Shown one piece after another: positions 29,443 through 38,428 of a stretch of 64,000 bases of DNA (position 1 is the stretch's first letter; every line of letters begins with the position of its first letter). The DNA is taken from positions 1-64,000 of the forward strand of contig JAFVHU010000085.1 in the NCBI GenBank assembly GCA_017474385.1, given 5' to 3'. Origin of the DNA: Afipia sp. GTDB taxonomy: Bacteria; Pseudomonadota; Alphaproteobacteria; Rhizobiales; Xanthobacteraceae. A model generated the notes under the pieces. The model made no database searches. It saw nothing but the letters and a program-made list of their open reading frames with translations, and was not told where the DNA came from. The translations under genes were made by a program, and so were the position numbers.

Positions 29443-30708
29443 CTAATTCGCCAGGCGCCGGACGACCAGCGATGCATTGGTGCCGCCAAATCCAAACGAA
29501 TTCGACAGGGCCACGTTAATTTCGCGGGGCCTTGCCTTATTCGGGACCAGGTCGATCGCCGTCTCGACGGAGGGATTGTCGAGATTGATCGTCGGCGGCG
29601 CGACATTATCCCGAATCGCCAAAATGCAGAAGATCGCTTCGATCGCACCGGCCGCACCGAGCAGATGGCCGGTCGAAGACTTGGTCGAGGACATCGACAC
29701 CTTCGACGCCGCATTGCCGAGCAGCCGCTGCGCCGCGCCAAGCTCGATCTCGTCGCCGAGCGGCGTCGAGGTTCCGTGCGCGTTGATATAGTCGATATCG
29801 GAGGCCGTTATGCCGGCGCGCTTCATCGCAGCGCTCATGCAGCGGAATGCGCCGTCGCCGTCTTCGGCGGGAGCGGTAATGTGATAGGCATCGCCGGTCA
29901 GGCCGTAACCGACGACTTCGGCATAAATCTTCGCGCCGCGCTTTTTCGCGTGCTCGTATTCCTCGAGCACCACGACGCCGGCGCCCTCGCCCATCACGAA
30001 GCCGTCGCGGTCCTTGTCGTAAGGCCGCGAGGCGATGGTCGGATTATCGTTGTATTTGGTGGCCATCGCGCGCAGCGCGCAGAAGCCGCCCATGGCGAGG
30101 CGGTTGACGGCGGACTCAGCGCCGCCCGCCACCATCACGTCGGCATCGCCGAAGGCGATCAGGCGGCTGGCGTCGCCAATGGCGTGTGCGCCGGTCGAAC
30201 AGGCGGTCACCACCGCATGGTTCGGGCCCTTGAGGCCGTGCTTGATCGACACATAGCCCGACGCGAGATTGATGAGACGGCCGGGAATGAAGAACGGCGA
30301 CAGCTTGCGCGGTCCGCGTTCCTTCAGGATCACGGCGGCTTCGCCGATGCCCTCGATGCCGCCGATGCCGGAGCCGATCATGGTGCCGGTGGCGCAGCGG
30401 TCTTCTTCGGTGGTGGGGTGCCAGTTGGCGTCGTCGAGCGCCTGGCTCGCAGCCGCCATGGCGAAAATGATGAAGTCGTCGACCTTGCGCTGCTCTTTCG
30501 GCTCCATCCAGTCGTCAGGATTGAACGTGCCGTTGCTGCCGTCGCCACGCGGAACCATGCATGCGATCTGGCAGGTCAGATCGGAAACCTCGAATTTCTC
30601 GATGCGGCTGGCACCGCTTTCGCCGTTGAGGATGCGTTTCCAGGTCGGCTCAACGCCATTGGCGAGCGGCGAAACCATGCCCAGACCCGTGACGACAACC
30701 CTCCGCAT
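29443..30708 (-). CDS. fabF: Beta-ketoacyl-ACP synthase II
   Basis: This 421-residue condensing enzyme elongates acyl-ACP with malonyl-ACP. The catalytic triad is visible: Cys170 in TACSTGAHAI, His311 in NAHGTSTPLGD and His347 in SSTGHLLGAAG, with Lys342 nearby. The length matches FabF. It follows acpP by about 110 bases on the same strand, the standard arrangement, and is followed by mltG. Confidence 0.97.
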   Translation of the reverse strand: MRRVVVTGLGMVSPLANGVEPTWKRILNGESGASRIEKFEVSDLTCQIACMVPRGDGSNGTFNPDDWMEPKEQRKVDDFIIFAMAAASQALDDANWHPTTEEDRCATGTMIGSGIGGIEGIGEAAVILKERGPRKLSPFFIPGRLINLASGYVSIKHGLKGPNHAVVTACSTGAHAIGDASRLIAFGDADVMVAGGAESAVNRLAMGGFCALRAMATKYNDNPTIASRPYDKDRDGFVMGEGAGVVVLEEYEHAKKRGAKIYAEVVGYGLTGDAYHITAPAEDGDGAFRCMSAAMKRAGITASDIDYINAHGTSTPLGDEIELGAAQRLLGNAASKVSMSSTKSSTGHLLGAAGAIEAIFCILAIRDNVAPPTINLDNPSVETAIDLVPNKARPREINVALSNSFGFGGTNASLVVRRLAN

Positions 30709-30819
30709 AGTCTTCCTCTCCGGCTCAACCGGCTGAGGCCAATCGGCGCCACCATGACAGCAAGACGGCGGGTCGTTCGATCACAACCCGCCGCGTGTCA
30801 CTGTGGCTGCGCGCTGGCG

Positions 30820-31059
30820 TCAGCTCTTGGCGTTCTTCTCGAGAAATTTCGTGGCGTCGCCCACGGTGAGAATGGTTTCCGCAGCGTCATCCGGAATTTC
30901 GCAGCCGAATTCTTCTTCGAACGCCATCACGAGTTCGACCGTATCGAGGCTGTCGGCGCCGAGATCGTCGATGAAGCTTGCAGCATCGACAACCTTTTCG
31001 GGTTCGACACCAAGGTGCTCGACCACGATCTTCTTAACTCGCTCGCCAATCTCACTCAT
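30820..31059 (-). CDS. acpP: Acyl carrier protein
   Basis: This 79-residue acidic protein carries growing acyl chains on a phosphopantetheine attached to Ser37 in [13 protein letters not shown]. The sequence is typical of AcpP throughout ([26 protein letters not shown]). It is placed between fabG and fabF on the minus strand. The gap upstream toward fabG (314 bases) suggests its own promoter. Confidence 0.98.
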   Translation of the reverse strand: MSEIGERVKKIVVEHLGVEPEKVVDAASFIDDLGADSLDTVELVMAFEEEFGCEIPDDAAETILTVGDATKFLEKNAKS

Positions 31060-31373
31060 CGTTTAACCTCGTGCTTGTTCCATTAAACTCGACCGCAAAA
31101 CGATACGAGCCCCTCGCGGTGCGAAAAAATTGCGAATTCGTGCCGTCCGTACCACGCGTCCCCGTACCTTCGCCACAGCGGCGAAGTCACCGAAAACGGC
31201 GGCTAGCGCCGGAACGGCAATATACGGGGTTTGGCGATCCTGCAATGGCGTTTTCCCCAACCGATTGCCGTTCGGTTACCATACTTCCCCGGACTTGACC
31301 ACACGGCCCCGGCCACCGTCCAGCAGCCATTCCGCTTGACAAAAACCCCTCTGAACAGACCTTGGAACAGGGC
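31060..31373. other. Gap between fabG and acpP
   Basis: These 314 bases contain no gene I can support. They probably carry the acpP promoter and leader. No clear promoter, terminator or repeat was picked out by eye. Confidence 0.5.
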
Positions 31374-32111
31374 TTAGATCATGGCCATCCCGCCGTTGAC
31401 ATGGATGGTCTGCCCCGTCACGTAGGCCGCCTCATTGGAGGCAAGGTAAACGGCGGCGGCGGCGATATCGTCCGGCGTCCCGAGACGCCCGGCGGGCACC
31501 TTGCCCAGCACCGCTTCGCGCTGCTTTTCGTTCAGCACGTCCGTCATCGGGGTTGCGATGAATCCGGGTGCAATGCAATTGGCCGTCACGTTGCGGCGTG
31601 CATATTCCGCACCCACGGATTTCATCATTCCGATCAATCCGGCTTTCGAGGCGGCGTAGTTTCCCTGCCCCGCATTACCGGTGACGCCGACGACCGACGT
31701 GATCGCGATGATTCGTCCGAACCGCTTGCGCATCATCAGCTTGGTGGCGGCGCGCGCGAGACGGAACGTGGCGGTCAGGTTGACTCTGATCACGTCGTCG
31801 AAATCTTCGTCGCGCAACTGCACGAACAGATTGTCACGCGTGATGCCGGCATTGGCGACAAGGATGTCGAGCTGCCCCATCGCCGCCTCGGCGGCCGGGA
31901 CCAGCGCCTCGACCTCAGTCATGTCGGACAGATTGCACGGCAGCACATGCACGCGGTCTTTCAGCTCACCCGCCAGCGTATCGAGCGCCTCGCGCCGGGT
32001 GCCCGAGATCGCAACCGTTGCACCTTGAGCATGCAGCGCCTTTGCAATCGCGCCGCCAATGCCGCCGGTCGCCCCGGTGACGAGCGCGGTCCTGCCAGTC
32101 AAATCGAACAT
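31374..32111 (-). CDS. fabG: 3-oxoacyl-ACP reductase
   Basis: This 245-residue short-chain dehydrogenase reduces beta-ketoacyl-ACP with NADPH. The cofactor motif is TGATGGIGGAIA, the NAG motif is LVANAGITRDN, and the catalytic Ser-Tyr-Lys are in SVVGVTGNAGQGNYAASKAG. The C-terminal GQTIHVNGGMAMI is typical of FabG. The ATG at 32111 has AAGGGGG upstream, better than a start further out. In relatives fabD lies directly upstream; here the eat-eutB-eutC cassette separates the two, so fabG must use its own promoter. Confidence 0.96.
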   Translation of the reverse strand: MFDLTGRTALVTGATGGIGGAIAKALHAQGATVAISGTRREALDTLAGELKDRVHVLPCNLSDMTEVEALVPAAEAAMGQLDILVANAGITRDNLFVQLRDEDFDDVIRVNLTATFRLARAATKLMMRKRFGRIIAITSVVGVTGNAGQGNYAASKAGLIGMMKSVGAEYARRNVTANCIAPGFIATPMTDVLNEKQREAVLGKVPAGRLGTPDDIAAAAVYLASNEAAYVTGQTIHVNGGMAMI

Positions 32112-32244
32112 GTCGCCCCCTTGGGAACAGTCCCGGGAAAAGCCCAGGGTCAAAATTCGTGCTCCGTTTGCCGCAAGAAAACGCCATTCGTCAATGACCT
32201 ATGCCTAATAAAACGGCCCCGACCGGCCCGTCTCCACGATCCCA

Positions 32245-32260
32245 TGGCACCTCCCTTGCA
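32245..32260 (+). promoter_or_regulatory. Sigma54-type (-24/-12) promoter of eat-eutBC
   Basis: TGGCAC (32245-32250) and TTGCA (32256-32260) are spaced by five bases, so the invariant GG and GC are 10 bases apart, exactly as in RpoN promoters (consensus TGGCAC-N5-TTGCA). The element lies 33 bases upstream of the eat ATG. Such promoters need an enhancer-binding activator; none is encoded in this window. Confidence 0.7.
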
Positions 32261-32292
32261 TATTGCTCAGCATCACAACGGAGGACGAACCG

Positions 32293-33705
32293 ATGACTCC
32301 CACCCAAGTCCCGTCAAATCCCGCCGGTCTGCAAAAAGTACTCGGCCCGTTTCAGCTCTGGGGCATCGCCGTGGGGCTCGTGATCTCGGGAGAATATTTT
32401 GGCTGGAGCTACGGCTGGAACAGCGCAGGCACACTGGGTTTTCTGGTCGCCACCGTGCTGGTCGCGACGATGTATACAACTTTCATTTTCAGCTTCACCG
32501 AACTGTCGACGGCCATTCCGCATGCCGGCGGGCCGTTTGCCTATGCACGGCGCGCGTTCGGGCCGACCGGCGGCTTCATCGCGGGCTTCGCGACTTTGGT
32601 CGAATTCGTGTTCGCGCCTCCCGCCATTTCTCTCGCCATCGGCGCCTACCTGAATGTTCAGTTTCCGGGCATCAACCCGAAATACTTCGCACTTGGCGCC
32701 TACATCATCTTCATCGCACTGAACTGGATCGGCGTCGGCATCGCCGCTGCATTCGAACTGTTCGTGACAATTTTAGCGATTGCCGAACTGCTGGTGTTCA
32801 TGGGCGTCGTTGCGCCGGGCTGGTCGATGGCGAATTTCGTCGCCAATGGCTGGGCGGGCGGCAATGTGCTCAATGGCGCGGCGATTTCCGGCATCTTCGC
32901 GTCGATTCCGTTCGCGATCTGGTTCTTCCTCGCGATCGAAGGCGCTGCGATGGCCGCCGAAGAAGCCAAAGACCCGCAGAAAACCATCCCGATCGCCTAT
33001 GTCGCGGGCATTCTCACGCTGGTCGTGCTGGCATTCGGCGTCATGATCTTCGCCGGCGGCGTCGGCGACTGGAGCAAGCTCGCCAACATCAACGATCCAC
33101 TGCCGCAGGCGATGAAAGCCGTGGTCGGCGAGAACAGCGGCTGGTTGCACATGCTGGTGTGGATCGGCCTGTTCGGGCTGATCGCCTCATTCCATGGCAT
33201 CATCATGGGCTATTCGCGCCAGATTTTTGCGCTGGCGCGCGCGGGCTACCTGCCGAAGACATTCGCGGCGCTCTCTCCGCGCTTCAACACGCCGCATCGC
33301 GCCCTGCTGGCGGGCGGTGTCATCGGCATCATCGCGATCTTCAGCGACGAATGGGTGCAGTTCGGCGGGCAGACGTTGACCGCAAACATCGTGACCATGT
33401 CGGTGTTCGGCGCGATCATCATGTACCTGATTTCGATGGCGGCGCTGTTCAAGCTCCGCCAGAGCGAACCCGATCTCGTCCGTAGTTATCGCACACCGTT
33501 CTATCCGGTGTTCCCCGCAATCGCGTTCGGACTGGGTCTCGTTTGCCTGTTCGCCATGGTATGGTTCAATGCTATGCTGACGCTGCTGTTTCTCGTGCTG
33601 ATGGCTCTCGCCTATGCCTACTTCAGGATGACCGCCAGTCAGCGTGATGCAGCAGCACCTGATGAGATGCTGGCCGTCACGGCGAACACCGTGCCCGCCG
33701 AATAA
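32293..33705 (+). CDS. eat: Ethanolamine permease (APC family)
   Basis: This 470-residue amino acid-polyamine-organocation transporter has about 12 transmembrane helices. It is first in a cassette with the two subunits of ethanolamine ammonia-lyase, so ethanolamine is the likely substrate. Family features include the helix 1 region WGIAVGLVISGEYFGWSYGW, the conserved SFTELSTAIPHAGGPFAYARR and EGAAMAAEEAKDPQKTIP. The ATG at 32293 has GGAGG upstream. The cassette is read opposite to the flanking fab genes. Confidence 0.9.
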   Translation: MTPTQVPSNPAGLQKVLGPFQLWGIAVGLVISGEYFGWSYGWNSAGTLGFLVATVLVATMYTTFIFSFTELSTAIPHAGGPFAYARRAFGPTGGFIAGFATLVEFVFAPPAISLAIGAYLNVQFPGINPKYFALGAYIIFIALNWIGVGIAAAFELFVTILAIAELLVFMGVVAPGWSMANFVANGWAGGNVLNGAAISGIFASIPFAIWFFLAIEGAAMAAEEAKDPQKTIPIAYVAGILTLVVLAFGVMIFAGGVGDWSKLANINDPLPQAMKAVVGENSGWLHMLVWIGLFGLIASFHGIIMGYSRQIFALARAGYLPKTFAALSPRFNTPHRALLAGGVIGIIAIFSDEWVQFGGQTLTANIVTMSVFGAIIMYLISMAALFKLRQSEPDLVRSYRTPFYPVFPAIAFGLGLVCLFAMVWFNAMLTLLFLVLMALAYAYFRMTASQRDAAAPDEMLAVTANTVPAE

Positions 33706-33731
33706 GGCATTCCAACGCGAGGTAGAAATCG

Positions 33732-35126
33732 TTGCGCTATCGTACCGCCATCGATCAGCAACTGTTCGCCTTCGACGACCTGAAGCAGGTGATGGCGTTC
33801 GCCTCACCCGCACGCTCGGGCGATTATCTCGCAGGCATCGGCGCCGCCACCGCACAGGAACGGATGGCGGCGCGTCATGTGCTGGCCGAGGTGCCGCTCA
33901 AGCAATTCCTCACCGAGGCACTGATCCCTTACGAAGACGACAACATTACGCGCCTGATCATCGACAGCCATGATGCAAAGGCGTTCGCGCCGGTCTCGCA
34001 CATGACCGTCGGGGATTTCCGAAACTGGCTGCTGTCCGAGCAGGCAACGACCGAGGCGCTTGCCGCACTCGCGCAGGGTCTCACGCCGGAAATGGTCGCT
34101 GCGGTGTCCAAGATCATGCGTAACCAGGACCTGATCGCGGTGGCGCGCAAGTGCCGTGCGATCACCCGCTTCCGCGACACCATCGGGCTCGAAGGGCATC
34201 TGTCGGTGCGCCTGCAACCTAACCATCCCACCGACGACCTGCGCGGCGTGGCGGCGTCAACGCTTGACGGCCTCTTGATGGGTTCAGGCGATGCGGTGAT
34301 TGGACTAAACCCCGCCTCCGACAGCATGCCGGTGCTCGGCGATCTACTGCATATGCTGGACGAGGTGATTCAGCGTTTCGAGATTCCGACGCAAAGTTGC
34401 GTGCTGACCCACGTCACCAACACGATCCAGCTTGCGGAGAGCGGCGCGCCGGTCGATCTCGTGTTCCAGTCGATCGGCGGCACCGAAAAGACCAACCTCT
34501 CCTTTGGCATCACGCCGGAAATTCTCGACGAAGCACAGGACGCGGCGCTGGCGCTGAAGCGCGGCACCATCGGCGACGACGTGATGTACTTCGAGACCGG
34601 CCAGGGCAGCGCGCTGTCTGCCGATGCGAATTTCGGCGTCGATCAGCAAACCTGCGAGGCGCGCGCCTACGCGCTGGCACGGCGCTACAAGCCGCTGCTG
34701 GTGAATACCGTGGTCGGTTTCATCGGCCCCGAATATCTCTACGACGGCAAACAGATCATCCGCGCCGGCCTCGAGGATCATTTCTGCGGCAAGCTGCTCG
34801 GCCTGCCGCTCGGTTGCGATATTTGCTACACCAATCACGCCGAAGCCGATCAGGACGACATGGACACGCTGCTCGTGCTGCTGGGTAGCGCCGGCATCAG
34901 TTTCATCATGGGCATCCCCGGCGCGGACGACGTGATGCTGAACTATCAGAGCACGTCGTTCCACGATGCGCTGTTTCTGCGCGAAACCATGAATCTCAAG
35001 CGCGCGCCGGAATTCGAAGCGTGGCTGCAACGCATGCAGATCACCGATGCCGACGGACGATTGCGCCCGCCCTCACCCAATGCGCTGCTCGGCGGCATGG
35101 GCAATCTCAAGTCGCTGGTCGCATGA
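33732..35126 (+). CDS. eutB: Ethanolamine ammonia-lyase large subunit
   Basis: This 464-residue subunit forms the TIM barrel that, with EutC and adenosylcobalamin, splits ethanolamine into acetaldehyde and ammonia. The N terminus DLKQVMAFASPARSGDYLAG, the VRLQPNHPTDDL segment, ETGQGSALSADAN and PLGCDICYTNHAEADQDDMD are conserved EutB blocks. It begins at a TTG codon with GAGG upstream. No microcompartment shell genes are nearby, so this is the simple cytosolic system that uses ethanolamine mainly as a nitrogen source. Confidence 0.97.
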   Translation: MRYRTAIDQQLFAFDDLKQVMAFASPARSGDYLAGIGAATAQERMAARHVLAEVPLKQFLTEALIPYEDDNITRLIIDSHDAKAFAPVSHMTVGDFRNWLLSEQATTEALAALAQGLTPEMVAAVSKIMRNQDLIAVARKCRAITRFRDTIGLEGHLSVRLQPNHPTDDLRGVAASTLDGLLMGSGDAVIGLNPASDSMPVLGDLLHMLDEVIQRFEIPTQSCVLTHVTNTIQLAESGAPVDLVFQSIGGTEKTNLSFGITPEILDEAQDAALALKRGTIGDDVMYFETGQGSALSADANFGVDQQTCEARAYALARRYKPLLVNTVVGFIGPEYLYDGKQIIRAGLEDHFCGKLLGLPLGCDICYTNHAEADQDDMDTLLVLLGSAGISFIMGIPGADDVMLNYQSTSFHDALFLRETMNLKRAPEFEAWLQRMQITDADGRLRPPSPNALLGGMGNLKSLVA

Positions 35127-35905
35127 CGGACAAGAACGTGACCGAGTCTCCGTGGGCCGAATGGCGCAGTGTGACCCCGGCGCGGCTGGCGCTCGGCCGC
35201 GTCGGCGCAGGCATGCCGACCGACGAGGTGCTGCGTTTCGGCTGGGCGCATGCGATGGCGCGCGATGCGATTCATGCTGCCCTCAACGTGCCGAAACTCG
35301 AAACGGCGTTACATGACCAGGGCTGGACCGTCGCGCATACCCACAGCCGCGCGCCGGATCGCACCACTTATCTGCGGCGGCCTGATCTGGGCCGCGTCAT
35401 CGATCCCGATGAGATCGCGAAACTGCGCACGGTGCCCATCGTGCGCAGTGACGTCTGCATCGTGATCGGTGACGGCCTGTCGTCGCTGGCGATCGACCGC
35501 CATGCCGCACCGCTGCTCGCCGCGCTGAAGCCGCTTCTTGCAGACGAACTAAAGCAAGCGCCCGCGATTATCGCCACGCAAGCGCGGGTCGCGCTGGCCG
35601 ACGAGATCGCAGAACTATTGCAAGCGAAGCTCTCGATCATGCTGATCGGCGAACGGCCGGGCCTGAGTTCGCCGGACAGCCTCGGCATTTACATCACGCA
35701 CGCGCCGTTCCGCGGCCGTAACGATGCCGGACGCAACTGCATTTCCAATGTGCGCCCTGAGGGGCTGAGCTACGCCGCCGCCGCGTTCAAGCTGGCGTGG
35801 CTGGTGCGCGAGGCGCTGGGCCGTGGCCTCACCGGCGTCGATCTGAAGGACGAAAGCGATCTGGCGCTGCTGAAATCAAAAGCAACGAACCAGATCACAG
35901 GCTGA
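35123..35905 (+). CDS. eutC: Ethanolamine ammonia-lyase small subunit
   Basis: This 260-residue subunit helps hold adenosylcobalamin. Typical blocks are TPARLALGRVGAGMPT, CIVIGDGLSSLAIDRHA, LIGERPGLSSPDSLGIYI and GRNDAGRNCISNVRPEGL. The ATG at 35123 overlaps the eutB stop by 4 bases, so the two are translationally coupled in the right ratio for the complex. Confidence 0.97.
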   Translation: MTDKNVTESPWAEWRSVTPARLALGRVGAGMPTDEVLRFGWAHAMARDAIHAALNVPKLETALHDQGWTVAHTHSRAPDRTTYLRRPDLGRVIDPDEIAKLRTVPIVRSDVCIVIGDGLSSLAIDRHAAPLLAALKPLLADELKQAPAIIATQARVALADEIAELLQAKLSIMLIGERPGLSSPDSLGIYITHAPFRGRNDAGRNCISNVRPEGLSYAAAAFKLAWLVREALGRGLTGVDLKDESDLALLKSKATNQITG

Positions 35906-35924
35906 TAGTTCGCACAGCGCACAT

Positions 35925-35958
35925 AAAAAAGCCGCCAGCGTCGCAAGACGCTGGCGGC
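35925..35958 (-). terminator. Intrinsic terminator downstream of fabD
   Basis: A perfect 12-base stem (GCCGCCAGCGTC with its complement) closed by a four-base loop (GCAA on the plus strand) occupies 35931-35958. On the minus strand it is followed by six T residues (35925-35930). It lies about 130 bases beyond the fabD stop and therefore ends fabD transcription before it can read antisense into eutC. Confidence 0.8.
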
Positions 35959-36087
35959 AAATGCCCCAGCCCAAAAAGGGGCGCCGCTCAAAAACTGGAG
36001 TAAATGAGCGGCACGAGTGAACTAGCACAATCGGACTACGAAAAAATGTCGCGCGAAGACCGCGCGGCCCCAACTCCGCCAGTAAGC

Positions 36088-37041
36088 TTAACGAGCTGCT
36101 GCGATCGCGGCCTTCGCTGCCTCGATGTCGCCGGGCCCGCCGACCGACACGCCGACCGCGCCGTCAGCAATGCGCTTGACCAGACCGGACAGCACCTTGC
36201 CCGCGCCGATTTCGAGGAAATGCGTCACGCCCTGCGACGCCATCCACGCCACGCTCTCGCGCCAGCGCACCGTGCCGGTCACCTGCTCGACCAGCCGCTT
36301 GCGGATTTCGTCCGGATCGGTGATCGCCGACGCCAGCACGTTGGACACCACCGGCACCTTCGGCTTGTTGATGGTCACGCCAGCAAGCGCATGCGCCATC
36401 GCATCCGCCGCGGGCTGCATCAGACGGCAATGGAACGGCGCAGACACCGGCAACAACATCGCGCGCTTGGCGCCCTTGGTCTTGGCAATCTCAAGCGCGC
36501 GCTCGACCGCGGCCTTGTCGCCGGAGACGACCACCTGCCCGCCGCCGTTGTCGTTGGCTGCCTGACAGACCTGACCTTGCGCAGCCTCCTCGGCCACCGC
36601 GACCGCGGCGTCGTAATCAAGCCCGAGCAGCGCCGCCATTGCGCCGACGCCCACCGGCACGGCCTTCTGCATGGCGAGGCCGCGCGTGCGCAGCAGCTTC
36701 GCCGTGTCGCTGATAGAGAAACTGCCAGCCGCGGCCAGCGCGGAATATTCACCGAGCGAGTGACCGGCGACGAACGCCGCATCGCGCGCGATATCGATAC
36801 CGGCTTCGGTTTCCAGCACGCGCAGCGTCGCCAGCGACACCGCCATCAGTGCAGGCTGGGCGTTCTCGGTGAGTTGCAGCGTTTCCGCAGGCCCCTCCCA
36901 GATAATCGCCGTCAGCTTTTCGCCGAGCGCCGCATCGACTTCGTCGAACACAGCCTTGGCTGCCGGAAATGCGTCGGCGAGCGCCTTGCCCATGCCGACC
37001 GCCTGCGATCCCTGACCGGGAAAGGTGAATGCTGCTGTCAT
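36088..37041 (-). CDS. fabD: Malonyl-CoA:ACP transacylase
   Basis: This 317-residue enzyme loads malonyl groups onto ACP. It has AFTFPGQGSQAVGMG at the N terminus, the nucleophile serine in AGHSLGEYSALAA and the catalytic histidine region SAPFHCRLM. I chose the ATG at 37041 because GGGGA precedes it. It is followed by its own terminator rather than by fabG, because the ethanolamine cassette lies between. Confidence 0.97.
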   Translation of the reverse strand: MTAAFTFPGQGSQAVGMGKALADAFPAAKAVFDEVDAALGEKLTAIIWEGPAETLQLTENAQPALMAVSLATLRVLETEAGIDIARDAAFVAGHSLGEYSALAAAGSFSISDTAKLLRTRGLAMQKAVPVGVGAMAALLGLDYDAAVAVAEEAAQGQVCQAANDNGGGQVVVSGDKAAVERALEIAKTKGAKRAMLLPVSAPFHCRLMQPAADAMAHALAGVTINKPKVPVVSNVLASAITDPDEIRKRLVEQVTGTVRWRESVAWMASQGVTHFLEIGAGKVLSGLVKRIADGAVGVSVGGPGDIEAAKAAIAAAR

Positions 37042-37238
37042 GAAAGTCCCCAAAAGTGAGCAGGCCGTAAGACACCGCCGGGGCCACGGGTGTCAAGCTG
37101 TGGTGCGGTGAACCCCATGAACAACCAGACCCGGTCGGCCACCGGACGGCTCGCCCAGCGGCCCGGCAGGCCATTGGCCGACGGAACCCTCTCCTTGGAT
37201 GCGAGTTTTCCCTTGGGGCACCCAGTGGAGTGCGCACC

Positions 37239-37436
37239 ATGGAAAATGATCCTCGCAAGCCACAGACGCTAGCGCTGGCGCCGGTCCTGATCTTCGCGCT
37301 GGTTCTCGCCGCCGTATTCGGGGCGGCGCTGATCACCACATTTGACCGTACCCCGATGGTCGTGACCGCCACAGACACCGCACCGCCAGGCACAACGGGC
37401 CTGGCAAAATCCCGTCCGACTACGGAGCGCCGATGA
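37239..37436 (+). CDS. Small membrane protein, first of a coupled pair
   Basis: This 65-residue protein has one hydrophobic helix (LALAPVLIFALVLAAVFGAA) with a short charged N terminus and a periplasm-like tail rich in Thr and Pro. GGAG lies 8 bases upstream of the ATG. Its stop overlaps the next start by 4 bases. Both are divergent from fabD and lie upstream of the rpsF operon. No family is recognised. Confidence 0.6.
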   Translation: MENDPRKPQTLALAPVLIFALVLAAVFGAALITTFDRTPMVVTATDTAPPGTTGLAKSRPTTERR

Positions 37437-37648
37437 TCGTGAGTAACAATTCGGACGACACGGTTGGCGGCAAACGCGCCTACCACAAGTTCCTCTGGGG
37501 CGCGGCCATCGGCGCCGTTATCCTCGGCGGCGCCTTGGGTTATTCCAGCCAGCGGATGGACGTCGGCAAGGTTTTTCCGATTGTTGGCGCCCCCTCCTTC
37601 CCGATTACCCCTCATACGGAAGCGCCAAGGCTGGCGGACACAAAATAG
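37433..37648 (+). CDS. Small membrane protein, second of a coupled pair
   Basis: This 71-residue protein has one hydrophobic helix (FLWGAAIGAVILGGALGYSS) and a C-terminal tail likely outside the membrane. The ATG overlaps the preceding stop (ATGA), so the two proteins are made together and may form a complex. No known family is recognised. Confidence 0.6.
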   Translation: MIVSNNSDDTVGGKRAYHKFLWGAAIGAVILGGALGYSSQRMDVGKVFPIVGAPSFPITPHTEAPRLADTK

Positions 37649-37734
37649 GGGTAACAAGCGGCCGAGGCTCCTAAAAGCTTCGGCAAAATGGGCCTTTGAG
37701 GGGTTTTTCAGGCCTCCATAAGCCCTGTTTTGCC

Positions 37735-37762
37735 TTGCAACCAGCCCCAGAATCCTTATAAC
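37735..37762 (+). promoter_or_regulatory. Candidate sigma70 promoter of the rpsF operon
   Basis: TTGCAA (37735-37740) and TATAAC (37757-37762) are spaced by 16 bases. The position would give a leader of about 175 bases before rpsF, typical for an autoregulated ribosomal protein operon. Confidence 0.5.
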
Positions 37763-37794
37763 CGCGCCATCCGTGGATCCCGGCCGGGAGCTGA

Positions 37795-37902
37795 ACGGAC
37801 GGTCTCACCAATCATCTTCGATTGTTGCGGCAGGACCAGTCGGTCCGTCGTCCCGTGCTTCCGCCTTCTGAGCAATATCGAGGTCCTTTCCGAAGGTCTC
37901 GA
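37795..37902 (+). promoter_or_regulatory. Structured rpsF leader, possible S6:S18 binding RNA
   Basis: The leader can form an outer ACGGAC/GTCCGT stem around 37796-37850 enclosing a CAATC/GATTG hairpin, and a second hairpin at 37878-37902 (TCGAG...CTCGA with inner CCTT/AAGG and loop TCCG). In many bacteria the S6:S18 complex binds its own leader; whether this RNA carries that motif cannot be settled by eye. Confidence 0.35.
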
Positions 37903-37946
37903 AGGGCTTGCCGCCAGGAACCGCGCTAACACTGGAAAGGACTCCC

Positions 37947-38423
37947 ATGCCTCTTTACGAGCATGTTTTTCTCGCGCGTCAGGATGCGAGCGCCCAGCAG
38001 GTCGAGGAATTCACCACGCAGATTACCGGCGTGATCGAAGGTCTCGGCGGCAAGGTCACCAAGACCGAGAACTGGGGCGTGCGCTCCCTCACCTATCGCA
38101 TGAACAAGAACCGCAAGGCTCACTTCATGCTGCTCAACATCGACGGCCCCGCAGCGGTGGTCGCCGAGATCGAGCGTCAGGAACGTATCAACGAAGACGT
38201 CATCCGTTATCTCACCGTCCGCGTCGACGCGCTGGAGGAAGGTCCCTCCGCCATGATGCGCAAGGCCGATCGTGACCGCGATGAGCGCGGTGGCGGCGGC
38301 TTTCGCGGCGATCGTGAAGGCGGCGGATTCCGTGGCGGCGACCGCGAAGGCGGTGGCTTCCGTGGTGACCGCGGTCCGCGCCGTCCGCGTGACGAAGACG
38401 CAACCGCGTCGGTAGAGGAGTAA
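37947..38423 (+). CDS. rpsF: 30S ribosomal protein S6
   Basis: This 158-residue S6 binds 16S rRNA with S18 in the platform of the small subunit. The core ([32 protein letters not shown]) is standard. The C terminus has a Gly/Arg/Asp-rich extension with FRGDREGGG-type repeats (about residues 116-148), as in other rhizobia. The ATG at 37947 has GGAAAGGA upstream. rpsR follows after 5 bases. Confidence 0.97.
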   Translation: MPLYEHVFLARQDASAQQVEEFTTQITGVIEGLGGKVTKTENWGVRSLTYRMNKNRKAHFMLLNIDGPAAVVAEIERQERINEDVIRYLTVRVDALEEGPSAMMRKADRDRDERGGGGFRGDREGGGFRGGDREGGGFRGDRGPRRPRDEDATASVEE

Positions 38424-38428
38424 GAACC

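Noticed and set aside
31362-33485. 707-residue plus-strand frame covering fabG and eat
   Set aside because: It overlaps fabG antisense and eat in another frame, both certain genes; low-complexity Arg/His-rich product typical of shadows.
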